Below the pieces are notes generated by a model, which saw nothing but the letters and a program-made list of their open reading frames with translations, was not told the origin of the DNA and made no database searches. 64,000 nt of DNA from the NCBI GenBank assembly GCA_025093555.1, contig JAIWNF010000007.1, positions 1,031,522 through 1,095,521 on the forward strand. The letters are read 5' to 3'. This DNA comes from Circinella umbellata. Its lineage: Eukaryota > Mucoromycota > Mucoromycetes > Mucorales > Lichtheimiaceae. Positions 47,045 through 61,058 of this stretch are shown here, in pieces. How positions within the stretch are numbered: position 1 is the stretch's first letter; each line of letters begins with the position of its first letter. A program made the translations under genes and the position numbers.

Positions 47045-49814
47045 TTATTGTTGACCTCCTGGATAAGTAGTAATTTCTTGTGATCGTAAAACTTTTTCAA
47101 CAAGGAAAGCAACACGTTGACCATATTTAGAACCACGAAGGGAGACCATATGTTTTTTGATTAATCGACACATCTTGACTTGATGTTCAGAGCCTGCATG
47201 ATTAATGAGCCATTGTACAACGTAATTACCATATTGATCGGAGGCCATATCAATAAGTGATTCACGTCGTTGATTATGTTTAGACATCACCTTATCCATG
47301 AACTGTTCAAGGAATACTAAACCTCCAGTACGCAGGGCTTTTTCAACTACCTTGGAAGCAAATTGATCCATAGAAAGAGCTGCAGCATGTTCTAGAACCA
47401 CACCAAATGCATGCTCACGGTCCCGACTATCTTGAGCTTGTTCCAGAATATGTTGGACAACCCAATTACCCCATTGGCCCTTGGCAATAATCATTATATT
47501 CTCAAGTACTTCATCCAAAACAGGCCGTTTTTCTTGTTCACAGACATTTTCAAAGATATGTTGAATGACAAGACTACCCGTTTCATCCAGGGCTACTTGA
47601 GTCCATTTTCCTTGCAATGCTTGATTCACACGGTTCATCACAGGGGGTGCTTCTTCTGATGTCCATTGCATTTCAAACACCTTTTGCCAAATATGACAAG
47701 CATGTTTATGAGTAATGGTTTCACCAATATTTTCAAATAATTCTTGAACCATGGAAGAACGTGTGGTTTCATCAGGACAACAATCAAATGCTTTTTGTAA
47801 CACATGACATCCAAAAGGTTGACAAGTGAGAGAAACAATACGTCCTTGCATTTTTGCGATCAACGCACCGATTTGTTGATGGGAACCCACTTCAAATAAT
47901 CGTTGAACCAAAAAGTTACCAAATCGACTGGTCATTAATGGATACGCTTGTGGTAAAATAGATTCAAAAATAATTTGTTTTTGTTCTTCTGTGTGCGCTG
48001 CCTTGAGTTTTTGTTGTAAAAATAAAGAAGCTTGTTGGTCACCGCGTTGAATGATTTTATCAATCATGGCTTCCCAATCAACAGGTGTATTCTTGTCGAC
48101 TAATTTACGTCGATATTCTGCACTTTGAGTAGGTTGATGATGATGATGGGCTCGACGATCCGTCGTAGTATTATTATTGTTATTATTTGCATGTTTCTAT
48201 ATTAATAGATAAACATTTAGTAATTTATACATTTTATATGATAATAATAATAATAATAATATCTTACCTCTGGGGATACACGTCGTCGGTTACTACCTTT
48301 TTCCAAAGTATGTGCCGTAGTGGTAGATGGTACAGAAGCAGTAATAGAATTTGTAGACAAGATTTTTGTATCTGTTATTATTGCTGATTTATTATTATCA
48401 TGAAGATTGCGCAATGATCTAATTTATATACATATATATACATCATTTTTAATATAAGCTTCTTTTTTTTTTGCTCGGGTAAATTTTTTTTTGGGGTGAT
48501 TAATATATAAGAACAGGAGTAAACTTACTTTGTTTGTCTTAAACTTTGTTGTTGTTGTTGTTGTTGCTGATCATTTACAGAAGCAGTAGTGACATCTTGT
48601 TTTTTCTTTTGATAAGAAAGTTGCGTTGCTTGTGCATCACATAATTGTGTTACAAGAATCAATTGTTGTTTAATGTTCTGGGCTTCACGTTCTTTTGTTG
48701 AAAGACATGATTGTAAACTCCAAACTTGATGACATTTCTAAAGAAGTTGGGTTTTTTTTTTTATTAATATTTTGGATTTATGTAAGGATTTTCTTTTTTT
48801 TTTTTTTTAAATTGTAACACATCTTTTATCTAATAAGTTTTTTGTTTTAACCAAACTTGGCCACATGCAAAAAAAATTCAGACACAAACCTTGTCTAATT
48901 CCGCTTGTGTATTATCGACTGACTTGACAAGATTATGAATTATGTCAATGGCATTACAAAGGTGATGTCGTAAATGATCAGAAGACATGGTATTCATTGT
49001 TGACATGGACATTGAAAGTAAATTATTAAGCGTTCGTGCCATAATAGGAAGAGCCTGCCCTTCTTCTTGCTGTTGTAGTTGTTGTTCTTTATCAAATACT
49101 ACATTCGAGGGTATCATATTGGATAGGTGATGTGATTGGCGGATAGAATGATGATTATTATTACTATTGGTAAATTCAGCATGATTGCTGTTATTGGTAT
49201 TATACAAATAATCATCTCGCCACATTTTATTATTTGTTGTTCCTGTTGTTGTCATGGTGACGTTATCCTATTAATTAAAATACCATGTCGTTTTTTAGTT
49301 TCTTTCTTGGATACCAAAGTTATTAAAAGTAAATCAGGGGGGGGGGTTGTGGGGGAGAAGAATATGGATTAGATTTTCATATATTATTATTTACCTTGTT
49401 AATGAGTGGCGAATAAAAAGGATCAAAATAATCAAATGAACCGACATGCTTCAAATCATAATTTTCTTCTTTAGGTGATGGAGTTCCTGATGAACCGTGA
49501 TCAGCAACATTACCAGGAGAAGCACTGGGTGGTGTTGGTAGACGTGTTGTAAGTCGACCAAAATAATCAAGATCATCCAAGGAGCTCGAACCAAATGACT
49601 GTCTGGATTTCAATGAAGATGATACAGGAGGTAAAGGAAACAAAGGCATATCATTATCATTAGATTGGTGATGTTGTTGTGATTGAATAATAGGTACATG
49701 TTGTTGTTGTTGTTGTTGTTGCCATTTACTATTGTTAGACATTGTCAAAATGCCTTCTTCAGTGATAGAACTATGAGTTGTAGTGGCCAGAGTAGCAGCA
49801 GAAGATGTCAACAT
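47045..49814 (-). CDS. Pumilio/PUF-domain RNA-binding protein
   Basis: Five minus-strand exons: 49814-49395, 49267-48890, 48737-48529, 48418-48268, 48196-47045; 769 residues. The first half is low-complexity (polyQ, His, Asn, Ser). The last ~340 residues are a Pumilio domain with recognisable repeat cores: TSRFGNFLVQRLFE, CQPFGCHVLQKAF, HKHACHIWQKVFE, LDETGSLVIQHIFE, GQWGNWVVQHILE, DQFASKVVEKAL, SDQYGNYVVQWLI and SKYGQRVAFLVEK. PUF proteins bind 3' UTRs of mRNAs and control their decay, location or translation. Several RNA-contact triplets are non-canonical (CH..Q, SL..Q, NW..Q), so specificity probably differs from Puf3-type proteins; this is the Puf1/Puf2(Jsn1)-like style. The ATG at 49814 is followed by a Thr/Ser-rich stretch. 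Confidence 0.92.
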
Positions 49815-52580
49815 GACTGATTATTGATATGAAAATTGTCTTTATATTTAGTTTTTTGTTTTGTTTTTGTTTATATATAAAAAAATAAAAAAAAAAAATA
49901 ACGAGAGAAGTTGAAAGAAGAAGTAAAAATAAAAAATAAACTAGATATAGAAAACAAAAAGAAATTATTTTTTTTTCTCTTGGAAGGAAATAAAGAAGAA
50001 AAAAAAAAAAGGTAAAGAAAAGAACTAGACAAAAAATAAAAAAAAAAAATTAGACAAAGAACAAAGGTTATTTAAATAAAAAAAAAAATTGTCTTTTTTT
50101 TTTTTTTTGAAGGGTGTAGGTGAATGAAAAATGAAATAAAGGGCAAAGCATGATAATTGAACTGTAATGTGACAAAAAAGAACTGTGCGTCTCGGAGACG
50201 CCCACATATGGAGTATAATAATTATCATTATTAAGAGAGAGAGAGAGAGAGTAAAGTTATTTACACCATACATAATTTCAACTTACTACGCATTTTATTA
50301 TAACACTTATTTTTTACATGTAAATCTGCACACATATCATTCAAACTTAGAAACACGATATCTACATTTGTTCTTTTTTTAACAAGTTGCATTGTTGTTG
50401 ATGTTGCTTTTCTCAGCACGGATCAACAATCGCTGTATAACAATAAGATTACTTTATTTGTAATGGCATTTATTGGGGTCAACCAGTCAAAACATAATTT
50501 ATATTAATAGCTACGTATATATTATATTATAAATATTTTTTTTAGTTCTATAACACTTATTAAACGATTTTTTCTTTCTGTCTTTCTTCTCTCCATACTC
50601 TCCTCCTCCCCCCTCCTCCCTTTTTTTTATTATTATTATTCTTGGGGGGGTGAAGTGGAGAAAGATATTAAGCATTTAGCAGTAGTGTAACACACACACT
50701 CACCACTGTGAATTTTTTTTTTTCGGTCTCGATTTATCCTTCAATATCATCTTTTTCTTTTCTTCCCATTTTTCCCCTTTTTAACTTAATCATCCTCCTT
50801 TCCCCTCTTTTTTTCTTTGAAAAAAAGAAAACAGTATTTTTTATATATATTTACTCCCTATTCGTGAGCCGTATATAGAATAGTATCCATGAGGAGAAAT
50901 GCTTTATCTGCTAACATGCATTTCCCAACTAGGTATAAAGTCTTCTTAATAAAATTTTTTTCCCTGCCGATCATCGGCGCATTGTCACACACACACAGAC
51001 ACGCTTTTTTTTTATGGTTTATTATAATAATATTATTATTATTATATACATCATTTATAAAAAAAAAAATCAGCCCTGAATATCGATTTACTTTTTATTT
51101 ACTGCGTAAATAATATGTCATGTTTATCACCTTAACTACGGGCCAATAATATAGAACACTAATTATCGTTTATAATAATTATATTAATAAACTAAACCAT
51201 CGCTAAGTAACTTCCTTCACTGATCCACTGCTTGTCGTGTGTGTGACACAACACATATACATAACAACTTTGTTCTTCTGTGATGCGATGATCTTCATTA
51301 TCGTGTGTTGTTATATGGTTAAATATATATTACTATAATGATCAATTGGCCGCTTTTTTTTTTACTTGTTTTTCGATATTACTATGTATCTCAGAAGCTT
51401 ATAATTTTCTTATATTGATAAGTAAAACTACTATATATGAAATAGTTTCTTCTTCTACTTCATATTTTTCAAAATAATAATAAATGATGATGAAATAATA
51501 TGATATACATCTTACATGACATGTTGTGATACAAGAAACTTTCTCATTCATTCAACTTTTCTTTTATGCGCATTTCAACTAAGACACTTTTATTGTATCA
51601 CTATAACTTTTTTTCATTCATTCATTTTATTGTTTTATTGTAAAATCCCTATTATTATTATTATTATTACTATTATATATTATTACCCTATTCTGATAAA
51701 TAATTATTATATTTTTTACACTCTAAAGTTTATAAGCCCCACGCCCCCTCCGCGGCGCGGCCTCCTTTTTTTTCCACACTCTCTTTTTAAAACAGTTATA
51801 ACATAACGTATATATATGTATGATCGTTACTTTTGTTGTATAATAGAGTAGGTCGCATAAATTATTATTTTTTTCAAACTTATAATAAACCAAATGTGTG
51901 CCACTTGAATTACCAAATTGAGATTAAAATATAACAACAAACTTTGATTGAGTGTTAAAAAAAAAAAAGGGTCATGCATGCATTAAGTTAATTTGATTTG
52001 ATTTGATTTGACTGATTTGATTTGATTTTTTTTTTTTCTTTTTCTAATTTGAACATTTCTTTCTTTTATTTTCTACAAACAAAAAAATCTTTTTTTTTTT
52101 TGAACAAGTTGCAAAAAAAATTCCATGTTTAATGAAAACACACACACACACACACAATTTGGTAACAATAGTAAAAAGAATATAAAAAAAGTTTATTTTA
52201 CATAGTTTGCCAAGAAACGTGGTTCCTATTTCCCCGCTCTCCTCTCTTCTCGTAACTTCTCGTAACTTTTTTTTTTTTTTTCGTTGATTCCCGCGTTTTA
52301 AATAAGTTTTGTAAATTTCTTTGGTTTCTTTTTTTTTATTTTCGATTAGTAAATAATAATAATAAAAATGGTCCCTTTTGTTTAAGTTTGATCAGAACCA
52401 GAGTCTACTTTTTTTTAGTCTTGTTCTTTTTTTTTTTTTCACATAGACCCTATTTTATACATCAGACATAAAGTTTTTTTTTTTGAAACAATTGAAAAAA
52501 AAAGAAACGTATGACTGTGAGAAAGATCCATTTTGGAAGGAGTTCGATAATATATAATTAACCGTTTATAAATTGTATCC
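49815..52580. other. Large intergenic region, divergent PUF / FUSC promoters
   Basis: About 2.8 kb without coding signal: repeated poly(A)/poly(T), a (GA)n run at 50236-50250, (CA)n runs at about 50690-50700 and 52139-52155, a GATTT repeat run near 51989-52027, and a short GC patch at 51741-51760. It may hold long 5' UTRs or upstream introns for either flanking gene, but I cannot define any. Confidence 0.5.
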
Positions 52581-55500
52581 ATGGAAACAAATAAGCCTTC
52601 CGATCACTGCTTTAATTCATCATTCAATAATAAAAACAATAATAATAATAATAATAATAATAATTCTCCCACACTTATGGAGAAAAGACCTGGGTAAAGC
52701 AAAAATATTCATTATGTTTATATTTATATATATATGGTTAACGAGGCTTAAAATAATAATAATAAACTTGTTCTCCCTTTTTCTTTTTCTTTTTCCTTAT
52801 ACTTCTACTTATTATACTTTAAATTTCAGGTACTTTGATCTGGATTTCGGAGGAAATGCATCGCCTCCGCAACCACAGAATTCATCCACCATTCATAATG
52901 AATCAAAAGAAAAAGAACATTCACATATACCACCTACATTAGCACCAGCCATATTTACAACATCACCTAGTATATCGAGTAAAGGCAGTCAATCGAGTAC
53001 ATTTAACAATAACAATAATAATAATAATGATCATCATTCCGATCTTGCTAATAGTATCAAAAATATGTATAACGACGAGGTACCCCACCCCATCTCACCC
53101 GACGAAGACGAACAAAAACAAAAACCTTCCCGTGGTGTTTCATTTCGACCTAAACTCGAAGATATTGGACGCGCTTATTCATTTGCCACGTCGATACATA
53201 CCTTGGACGAACAACCTAAATCCAAAAAAGAACGCATTATCAGTTTTGTGCATCGACGCTTCCCAACACGTATAGTACGTCGTGTATTAAAATGTACCTT
53301 GGCTTATTTCATATCGACCTTATTCAGTTTAATTCCTCCTTTGACACATGCACTTGGCGCAGCCGCCTTTTTAACAACAGCGGGTGTTGTATTCAATCAT
53401 CCAGGGCGTAGTATGGGTGCTCAATTCGATACCACCATTACATCCGCATTAGGTGTTTGTTTTGGTATGGGATTAGCGTATGCCGGTCTCGCTTGTTCGG
53501 TTGCCTACAATAACAATCATCTCGACACTTTGGAAATAGGGGCCGTCATCAATGCCTTGTTTTTATTTCTTGGCATCTTTTTGGCTCAAATGATTCGACA
53601 ACTTTTTCCAAGATTTTTCTTTTTTTCATTACAAGCCATGATTGTTTTTATCTTTAGTTTTAGTACAAGAGCTGGATTATTACAAACAACCCTTCCTATT
53701 CAATTACCTCTTCAATTCGGATTACCTTTACTTTGTGGAGCAGCTATTTCACAATTTGTTAATTTATTTATTTGGCCAGAAACTGCTGTTGAAGGGCTTG
53801 GTAAGTTAAAAAAAAAGTGGGGCGATGGAGAACCACCACCACCGCCTAAAAAAAAAAGGGGGGGGGGGAGAGAGATCATGTAGTTATATGACATGAAATA
53901 CATTTAATTAATATAATTACATGAAAAAAAAAAATAAAACGAAAATTAATATAGGTCGAGCAATAAAAGATACATCCAACAGTAGTAAAGAAATGCTTGA
54001 TATGATTACCAAACAATTCTTTTTAGATCCTGATTCTGAAATGGTAGCGGGTGAAGTGGTCGATCAAACGGCTGAAAAAATGCGTGCTGGTATGACAAAA
54101 GTGAAAAGTGCTTATCACGAAGCGAAATATGAAGTATCCTATACTTATATCCGACCTTACGAATTGGGGAATATTCAAAAATCCATGGATCGTTTAACAA
54201 AACATCTCAACATTTTGGGTGGTAGTTTAAAAACGGAACGTGTGTTATTTGAAAATGTGATTGCTGCTTTAGCCACTGAAACAGAAGAGAATACAGAAGA
54301 TGAAGATACCGATGGTGGATTATATGATACGAACACAGATGATGAACATCAACAACAACAACAAACACATCCATATGATGAACCTGTCATAAAAAAACCA
54401 ACTACTTTACGATGGTTAAATACAGAAGATGAATTAACATTACGACGGGCGGCTATGCTTGCTGCCACAAGTCATCACACATCACCTCAAAATTCAAGAC
54501 CTAATTCTCGAATGGGATCCAGAGCTGGGTCAAGGGCTGGATCAAGAGCTGGATCACGACGTAATTCTCTTGAAGATGAAGATCACGAAGAACAAAATCA
54601 AAAATCAGTATCTTCCATACGATCCTTTTTGAATCTTTCCAGATTAAGTGGACCTGTACCCAAACCACCTCGTAAAAAGAATCGACAATTGACTGAGCAT
54701 GGAGATGGTGAATTGTTAGTGACTTATTTGGAAAGCTTACGTGATCCATTGATGCGATTATCCATGGAATGTGCACCCGTTTTGGATTGTATCAGTCACA
54801 GTATCGGTGAAGAATTGGATATGGATGATGAAGATGACAAATCCATTTGGAAAACTTGGAAATCCTATCTTTCTCATGTCCTCAAAATTAAAAAGAAAAA
54901 GAACAAAAAAACCGAGAATGAAGAGGATGAAGCAGTAGCACAACAAGAAAAGAAACTTTCAAAAAAATTAAAACATGATCCAAAAGAGTGTGATTGTGCC
55001 AAAACCATTCGACAAGCCATTTCCATATTCGATGACGCAGAAAGTGAACGGATGCGTAAATTATACCAGTTAAATCAATCTAAATTTGGTAGTGAAATGT
55101 TGGATTTGGGTATGCGTGAAGAATTATTTTTAGTCTTCTTTTTTATTTTTTCATTACGTGAAGTCGCTACTGAATTGGAAAGTATGGCGAAAACAATGGA
55201 TGAATTACGAGATGCTAGACAAGGTCAAAAACATCGTCGTCTCTATATGCCTCAATTGACTCAAAAATGGTGGAAAAAGTGGGCTAGTTCTAATAATCAT
55301 CAAAGTATTCGAGACAAGGGTGGCTATTCTTTATGTAAGTTCAGATGATATTTATTTATTGACACTGTGATTATTACAAAAAAAAAAAAATGATTCATAA
55401 AAATTGGGCATCAAATTTCATTTTATTTATATAGCTACTTTGCAACCAGCCATAAAAGAAGAACGAGTACCAGACGCAACAGATGAATATCGTTTACAAC

Positions 55501-57752
55501 GTATTAAAACAACTGAAACATCCGTGAGACCCAAAGCGAGACGAATGTCTTCTGTTGCATCACAAACGAGTAGCACGATTTTACCCAGTTTAGAAAAAGT
55601 ATCATCCAAATCGACTCTTTCTATGCGACGTCGTCGATCGAGTCTTACTAAAACACTCCCCATTCATCATATGGATATACCAGCTCCTATTTTTGATATA
55701 CCCAGAGAAGAAGATTTAGAAGCATCCAGTAAAGACGGAGAAGAAGGAAAACAGCCCGATGAAAAAATCAAACCACCTTTATTTTTACGTATTCGTTATG
55801 CTACTTGGAAATTTTTACAATTTTTTAAAAATTATGAATTCAAGTTTGCTTTTAAAATGGCCATGGCAGTACTTTTATTAAGTATTCCTGCATTTATACC
55901 TTCTTCTACCGCTTGGTATGAAACTGTGAAAGGTCAATGGTCCTGTATGACGATTATTGCTATTATGAATCCAACTAGGTAATATATTTATATATATATG
56001 CATCATCTTATTACTGCTTTATACTAATAATAGATCTGGTTTTTTTTTTCTTTTTGTGTCATATCATTACATGCATACTATAGTGGTGGTACATGGGAAG
56101 CAAGTTTTTGGAGAATTGTAGGAACTTTTGTGGGCGCTTTTACGGGATGGGCTGCCTTAGAAGCAGATGGGGGTAGCCCCTACTTATTAGCACTTTTTGC
56201 TGTGTTACTATGTAAGTGTATTAAATCTATTGAGAACTTTTAAAGTTTGAATTGATAAATTATATATTATACATAAAAAAAACAAGGGGGGGGGATGGAT
56301 GAAGATAATTCGATTTAATTTATTTATGAATGACATTTTTTTTCACACGGATAATTATTATTATTATTATTTTCTAGCTATACCCTTTTTTTACATTCAT
56401 TTGGCAAGTACATATAACAAAGTGGGTATTGTTGTATTAATGACTTATATGGCTGTAGCATTAAGTCGACATGTTACTCAACAAGCTGAACCTATATCAG
56501 AAACTGTCTGGTATGTAATAAATAATATAGCATTTATATATTTTTTATTACATAAAAGCTAACAAATTTCCCATTTTTTAGGAAACGTACTGCTACTGTT
56601 GTTGTTGGTATTTTAGTTGCAGTTTTACTTAATTGGTAAGATCAATCAATCATCTATTTTAAAAAAAAATGATTGTTCGTTGTTTGTTTATGAAAAGATA
56701 TGAATTTACTATTCATGTATCAATATGATCCTCTTTAATATTGAACAATGCCAAAAAAAAAGGGGGGGGGGAGATAGATAAGAAGAAGAAGAAGGAAAAA
56801 AAATAGCTTATATATTTAGTCCTCATTACTAACGAGTCTAGAACACACATATATATATATATAAATAACAGGACGATATGGCCATTTGTTGCAAGACATG
56901 CTGTACGAAAATCTCTTGCGGGTATTATTGGAGAATTAGGTGACTATTATACATATTTAATAGGCACCTTTTTATTTCATGATCAAGATTTGCAACCTTC
57001 TGCTGAAGATGTAAAAAAAGCACAAAAAATGGAAGGAAGGATTCAAAAAGCGATCAATGGATGTAGTGTATTATTAGAATTGACAGATCATGAGCCGCGG
57101 TTGAAAGGACCTTTTCCAAAAGATTTTTATAAGGAAATGATCGTCTCTACATTAAATCTATTGGATCGTATGTTATCCATTCGAATTTCATTGGCTTCTA
57201 TGCCACGATCAGTGAAAAACGATATTTGTTTACAAGATTATAATATTCATCGACGGGATATGGTAAAAAAAAGAACATCCTTTGTATTCAAGTAATAGAA
57301 AAACAAACAAAAAAAAACATGATATTAATATCTCTTCTTCTTCTTCTTATAATAATTAGACGGCATCCATGTTGCTTCATTTTTATACCCTTCAATCGTA
57401 AGTTAGTTAGATATGTTATATAGGACAATTGCGGTTTATCTTATATAAATTATTTAACTGATTCTATTTTTTTTTTAATATATGAAAATTTAGGTCTTTA
57501 AGATCCAAAATTCCTTTACCAGCCTATATGCCTTCTGCAAGAGCAGCTCGGTCACGTTTAATTCGTTGTAGAAGAAAAGAAGCTAAAAGTACAACCAATT
57601 TAGTTCGATATCAAAACTTATGTTGGTTTGCTATGGCTAGTTCAACAGAAGAAATTATTGAAGAACTTGAACATTTGAATGATCTTGTTCGATTTATTGT
57701 TGGTGAAAATCGATTTGCTGATCGAGCAAGACGTATTGATTCATTATTATAA
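52581..57752 (+). CDS. Fusaric-acid-resistance/aromatic-acid-exporter-like (FUSC) membrane protein
   Basis: Ten exons: 52581-52693, 52830-53800, 53955-55334, 55435-55978, 56084-56211, 56378-56510, 56582-56635, 56872-57262, 57360-57397, 57494-57752; 1336 residues. It has two membrane halves. The first (about residues 195-355) includes ALGAAAFLTTAGVVFNHPGR and GVCFGMGLAYAGLACSVAYN. The second, from exon 4 on, includes FKFAFKMAMAVLLLSIPAFI, GQWSCMTIIAIMNPTSGGTW (FUSC signature-like) and RIVGTFVGAFTGWAALEADG. They are separated by a long charged cytosolic region with Ser/Arg and Glu/Asp runs. The family is found at plasma membranes and exports aromatic acids and other compounds. The N-terminus carries nine consecutive AAT Asn codons. 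I start at ATG 52581, because the longer frame from 52573 reads through an intron. The 54-nt and 38-nt exons are short. Confidence 0.85.
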
Positions 57753-58400
57753 GTATAAAAGTTAACAACGATTTTAGTATACTTATTATTAGTAGTAATC
57801 GTATATTATAATCATGATTCTATCCCCTTGAAGACAATACCATCTATTCTTTTATTTACTCATTTTCTGCATTTTGTCCATTAATATCTATATACTTAAA
57901 ATTCTTTATTATCTATTAATTTATCATTTCATAACTTTTATATACTTATTCATACTATATATAATATAATATAACTATTTTTCTATTCACAAATCCTATA
58001 ACAATATTGTAAATCTCATATATATATACATCGTTTTACGTAGATTTCTTTTATTATTATCATTATTAAATACGTATTGATTGCCCCTTTCATATATTGA
58101 ATTTGTGATTGGCAATCATTCTACCTAATAGAAAGACTCATATTATTGCAGTACATAAATGTAGAGGAAACTTTGAAACAGAGAATAGTAGATACTTGAT
58201 AAATAATCAAATTCTAAGTGATCGATTATGTTTTATTTCCAATATTATTGTTGTTGGGGAACACCACTTCTTTTTCTGACAGTTACCCAAAATGGAATCG
58301 GTCTTTAAAAACCATGAGGGATGGCTTCAAAGAAAAAAAAACAAAAAAAACAAAAAACAAAAAGCCAAGTTCTCCGGTACGACAACAAAATAAAATCATA
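57753..58400. other. Intergenic, FUSC 3' flank and uL22m promoter
   Basis: AT-rich with AACAATAT/TATA-rich stretches. The only ORFs are short low-complexity frames. No gene. Confidence 0.5.
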
Positions 58401-59419
58401 ATGACCAGTTTTTCATTATGTAAGTTTTTCTAAAACGATTAAACTATTTAAAAAAAACTAGTGTTTCTTGTGAATCAAACTAATGTATATATTATATATA
58501 GCTTCAGCTTTTCGTGCTGTATGTAGACCATTGTCACAACAACCCGCACGTTTACAAAGGTACGACTCATAGTAATTCAACAATAACGAAATAATAATAA
58601 TAACAACGACAACGACGACGAAGACAACAAGAAAATATTCTCTTACTAAAAAGTTAAAATAATTATATAATGGATTCGATTGTATATAATAGATTGTCTA
58701 CAGCACCTATTCGTTTAGCTGAAGAGCCTACTACGTCTCGTCCTAATGTTGGCGCGTCTTCATTGTTTGACAATATTACTGTTGAAACTGAAAAAACTCA
58801 ACAATTAGAACAAGGTGGTGAAAAGACTGCTAAAAAACAAGTAAGAATAAATTTTTTTTTCCCAACTTTGTTTTGAGTGGCTAGTATTTAATAAACTTAT
58901 TATAGTATCAATGGTCTTCAGCGAATATGAAAACGAGTCCACGAAAGTTAAATATGCTTGCACGACAAATCCGAAATTTGCCTGTGGATGAAGCTATTAA
59001 ACAAATGGAATTTTCATCCAAACGAACTGCTAGTAAAATTTTACATAATTTAGCTTTTGCTAAAAAGAATGCTACTGAACAAAAGGATATGAAGAACTTG
59101 ATTGTTGGTATGTTGGTTATTATTATTATTATCAAACAAAAAAGAGAATTATTGATTATTGATTATGATATAAATAGCACAAGCATGGGTTGGTAAAGGA
59201 CGATATATTAAACGTATTAAACCACATGGTCGTGGTCAATTTGGTGTTATGCATCACAAGGAAGCACATATTAAATTTTTACTTGAAGAAGCACCTGAAG
59301 TGGAACAAGTGAAGGCTAGCCGAAGAAAGATCCGTGGTTGGAATGATACAAAGAAGGTTTGGACTCCATTGAAGGAAAATAAACCAATTTATAACGCAAA
59401 GGCTTTCTATAATTGGTAG
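58401..59419 (+). CDS. Mitochondrial large-subunit ribosomal protein uL22m
   Basis: Five exons: 58401-58419, 58502-58559, 58693-58840, 58906-59107, 59178-59419; 222 residues. The first ~30 residues (MTSFSLSSAFRAVCRPLSQQ) are basic and hydroxylated, a mitochondrial presequence. The uL22 domain follows: SSANMKTSPRKLNMLARQIR, LPVDEAIKQMEFSSKRTASK, ILHNLAFAKKNA, AQAWVGKGRYIKRIKPHGRG, QFGVMHHKEAHIKFLLEEAP. uL22 lines the exit tunnel of the large subunit. The first exon is only 19 nt, ending T|gtaagt, and every junction is GT...AG in phase. The RGQFG...H block is the family's conserved C-terminal loop. With uS11m at the other end of the window it is the second mitoribosomal gene here. Confidence 0.93.
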
Positions 59420-60729
59420 ATTATTATTATTATTCTTTTTTTTTTTTTTTTTTGTAATTATTTACTTTATAGATATAACATATAACAACCCATCCAATTT
59501 CATCTACATTCAATTTTCCTTCCCATCTTATATAATATATATAAATATATATAACATCATCAGTATAACCGAAGCTGTTTTCTCTCTCTCTCGTTTATTG
59601 TATTTTTCTTGTGATTTATCTATCAAAGTAAAAAAAAAAAAAAAAAGAAGAAAAGAAATTATGAATACGAAACCCACCAGACAAAACCATTCTTCTATGA
59701 TTTGATTTATTACAAGTACATAAGTTTAGTATAAATTGTGCTGTTGTTGCTAAATGTTTTAAGCTGTTGTTGTAATAAACAAATATATATGCATTCGAGT
59801 GTAAGTTTTACTAAATCTTTAAGCTTAACCCTGTTTATAATGAGCTATTATGAGAAATATATAATAATCACTTTATAGGGAGGATAGGATAAAATAGAAT
59901 GCATATATTTGTTTTGTGGGTTAAAAACAATATATGCAGAATGAAGCATTTATTATTCCTAAAATGTCCCCTAACTCCCCAAACAATTATTCTTATTCTT
60001 TATTATGAATACTTTATATGATGACAACGATCGGGGGGGGTTCTGATTTCTTCTTTCACACGTTATTATACGTACAATGGATATATATGATGTAATAAAA
60101 ATAAAATAAAATAAAGGCTTATATAAAGTTCAATTACTCACAATAATAATAATAATAATAATACCATATAATACAATGTTGAGCCACAAACAGCTGATCA
60201 AGAAAATAATTCTTCATAAGTTAAATTAAAATGATACAGCCTCATAGTAATAATATCAACATCTTGGCACAAAAAAAAAATTAGGATTTACAGTAAAGAA
60301 ACGACGCGCGTGATGTTAATGGCTTTATGAAATGTAACAATAATATATAGGCGTTAACCCCTTTCTGTGGCACAGTAAAATAAAAACGCCCTTGTTTTTT
60401 TTATATATTTTAAACCATAAGTTTGAAATTTAAGAGGGAGATTTTTAGATCTCAGTGGTAATAAAACGCATTAATAAGATTTATATTTCAAAAGAGAGAG
60501 AGGGAGAGAGGAGAAAGAAAGAGTGATAAAAGAAAGTAAGCGCAGTAAGCCCTTGCTTAAAGCACGTCTAGAAAGGTTTAGTTTCTTTATTATTATGATA
60601 AAAAATTTATTAGGGTGCATGATAAAAAATAAGGAGGATTGGGAAAATTTCTGTGACACACCTTTCTTTCTCTCTTTCTTTTTCTTTCTTCCTTTCTAAA
60701 ACTTATTTCAACTTATAAAATAACAAAGT
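59420..60729. other. Intergenic before the CYSTM gene
   Basis: AT-rich, with poly(T) and poly(A) runs near 59436-59452 and 59631-59647, an eight-G run at 60033-60040 and an (AAT)n run at 60142-60162. A CT-rich tract at about 60660-60700 precedes the next start codon. No gene. Confidence 0.5.
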
Positions 60730-61058
60730 ATGGGTAACGATCAACCTTATTATCCACCCCCAGCTCAAGGACAACAATATTATCCTCCTCCACAAGGAGG
60801 TGACCCTGGTAAGTAAAAAGTTTATACTTTATATATTACAAGAATAAAAAAAACATGATGTGGTGAAGTGAAAAATTATATACTGATGGAAACATCCCAT
60901 CATTTTTAGGTTATTATCAACCTCAACCACCACCCAACACTGTTTATGTTCAACAACCTGAGCAACGCGGTGGAAGTGATCATGGATGTTGTATGGCCTG
61001 TTTAATTGGTTGTTTGGCATTTTGTGCTTTGGATGCTTTATGTGATTGTCTTTGTTAG
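60730..61058 (+). CDS. CYSTM-family small cysteine-rich membrane-tail protein
   Basis: Two exons, 60730-60808 and 60910-61058, 75 residues. It starts MGNDQPYYPPPAQGQQYYPP, a Pro/Gln/Tyr-rich tail, and ends in a short hydrophobic Cys-rich segment (CCMACLIGCLAFCALDALCD, then CLC at the end): the CYSTM module found in small eukaryotic proteins associated with membranes and stress tolerance. MG at the start is compatible with N-myristoylation (inference). The join G|GT is in phase with a GT...AG intron. The gene is below the length most automated ORF callers use, but its composition and module make it convincing. Confidence 0.85.

Noticed and set aside
52573..53883. A 436-codon continuous frame starting upstream of the FUSC gene
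   Set aside because: Its first part reads through an intron (52694-52829). The spliced start at 52581 with GT...AG joins gives a plausible N-terminus, and the last part reads into the next intron.
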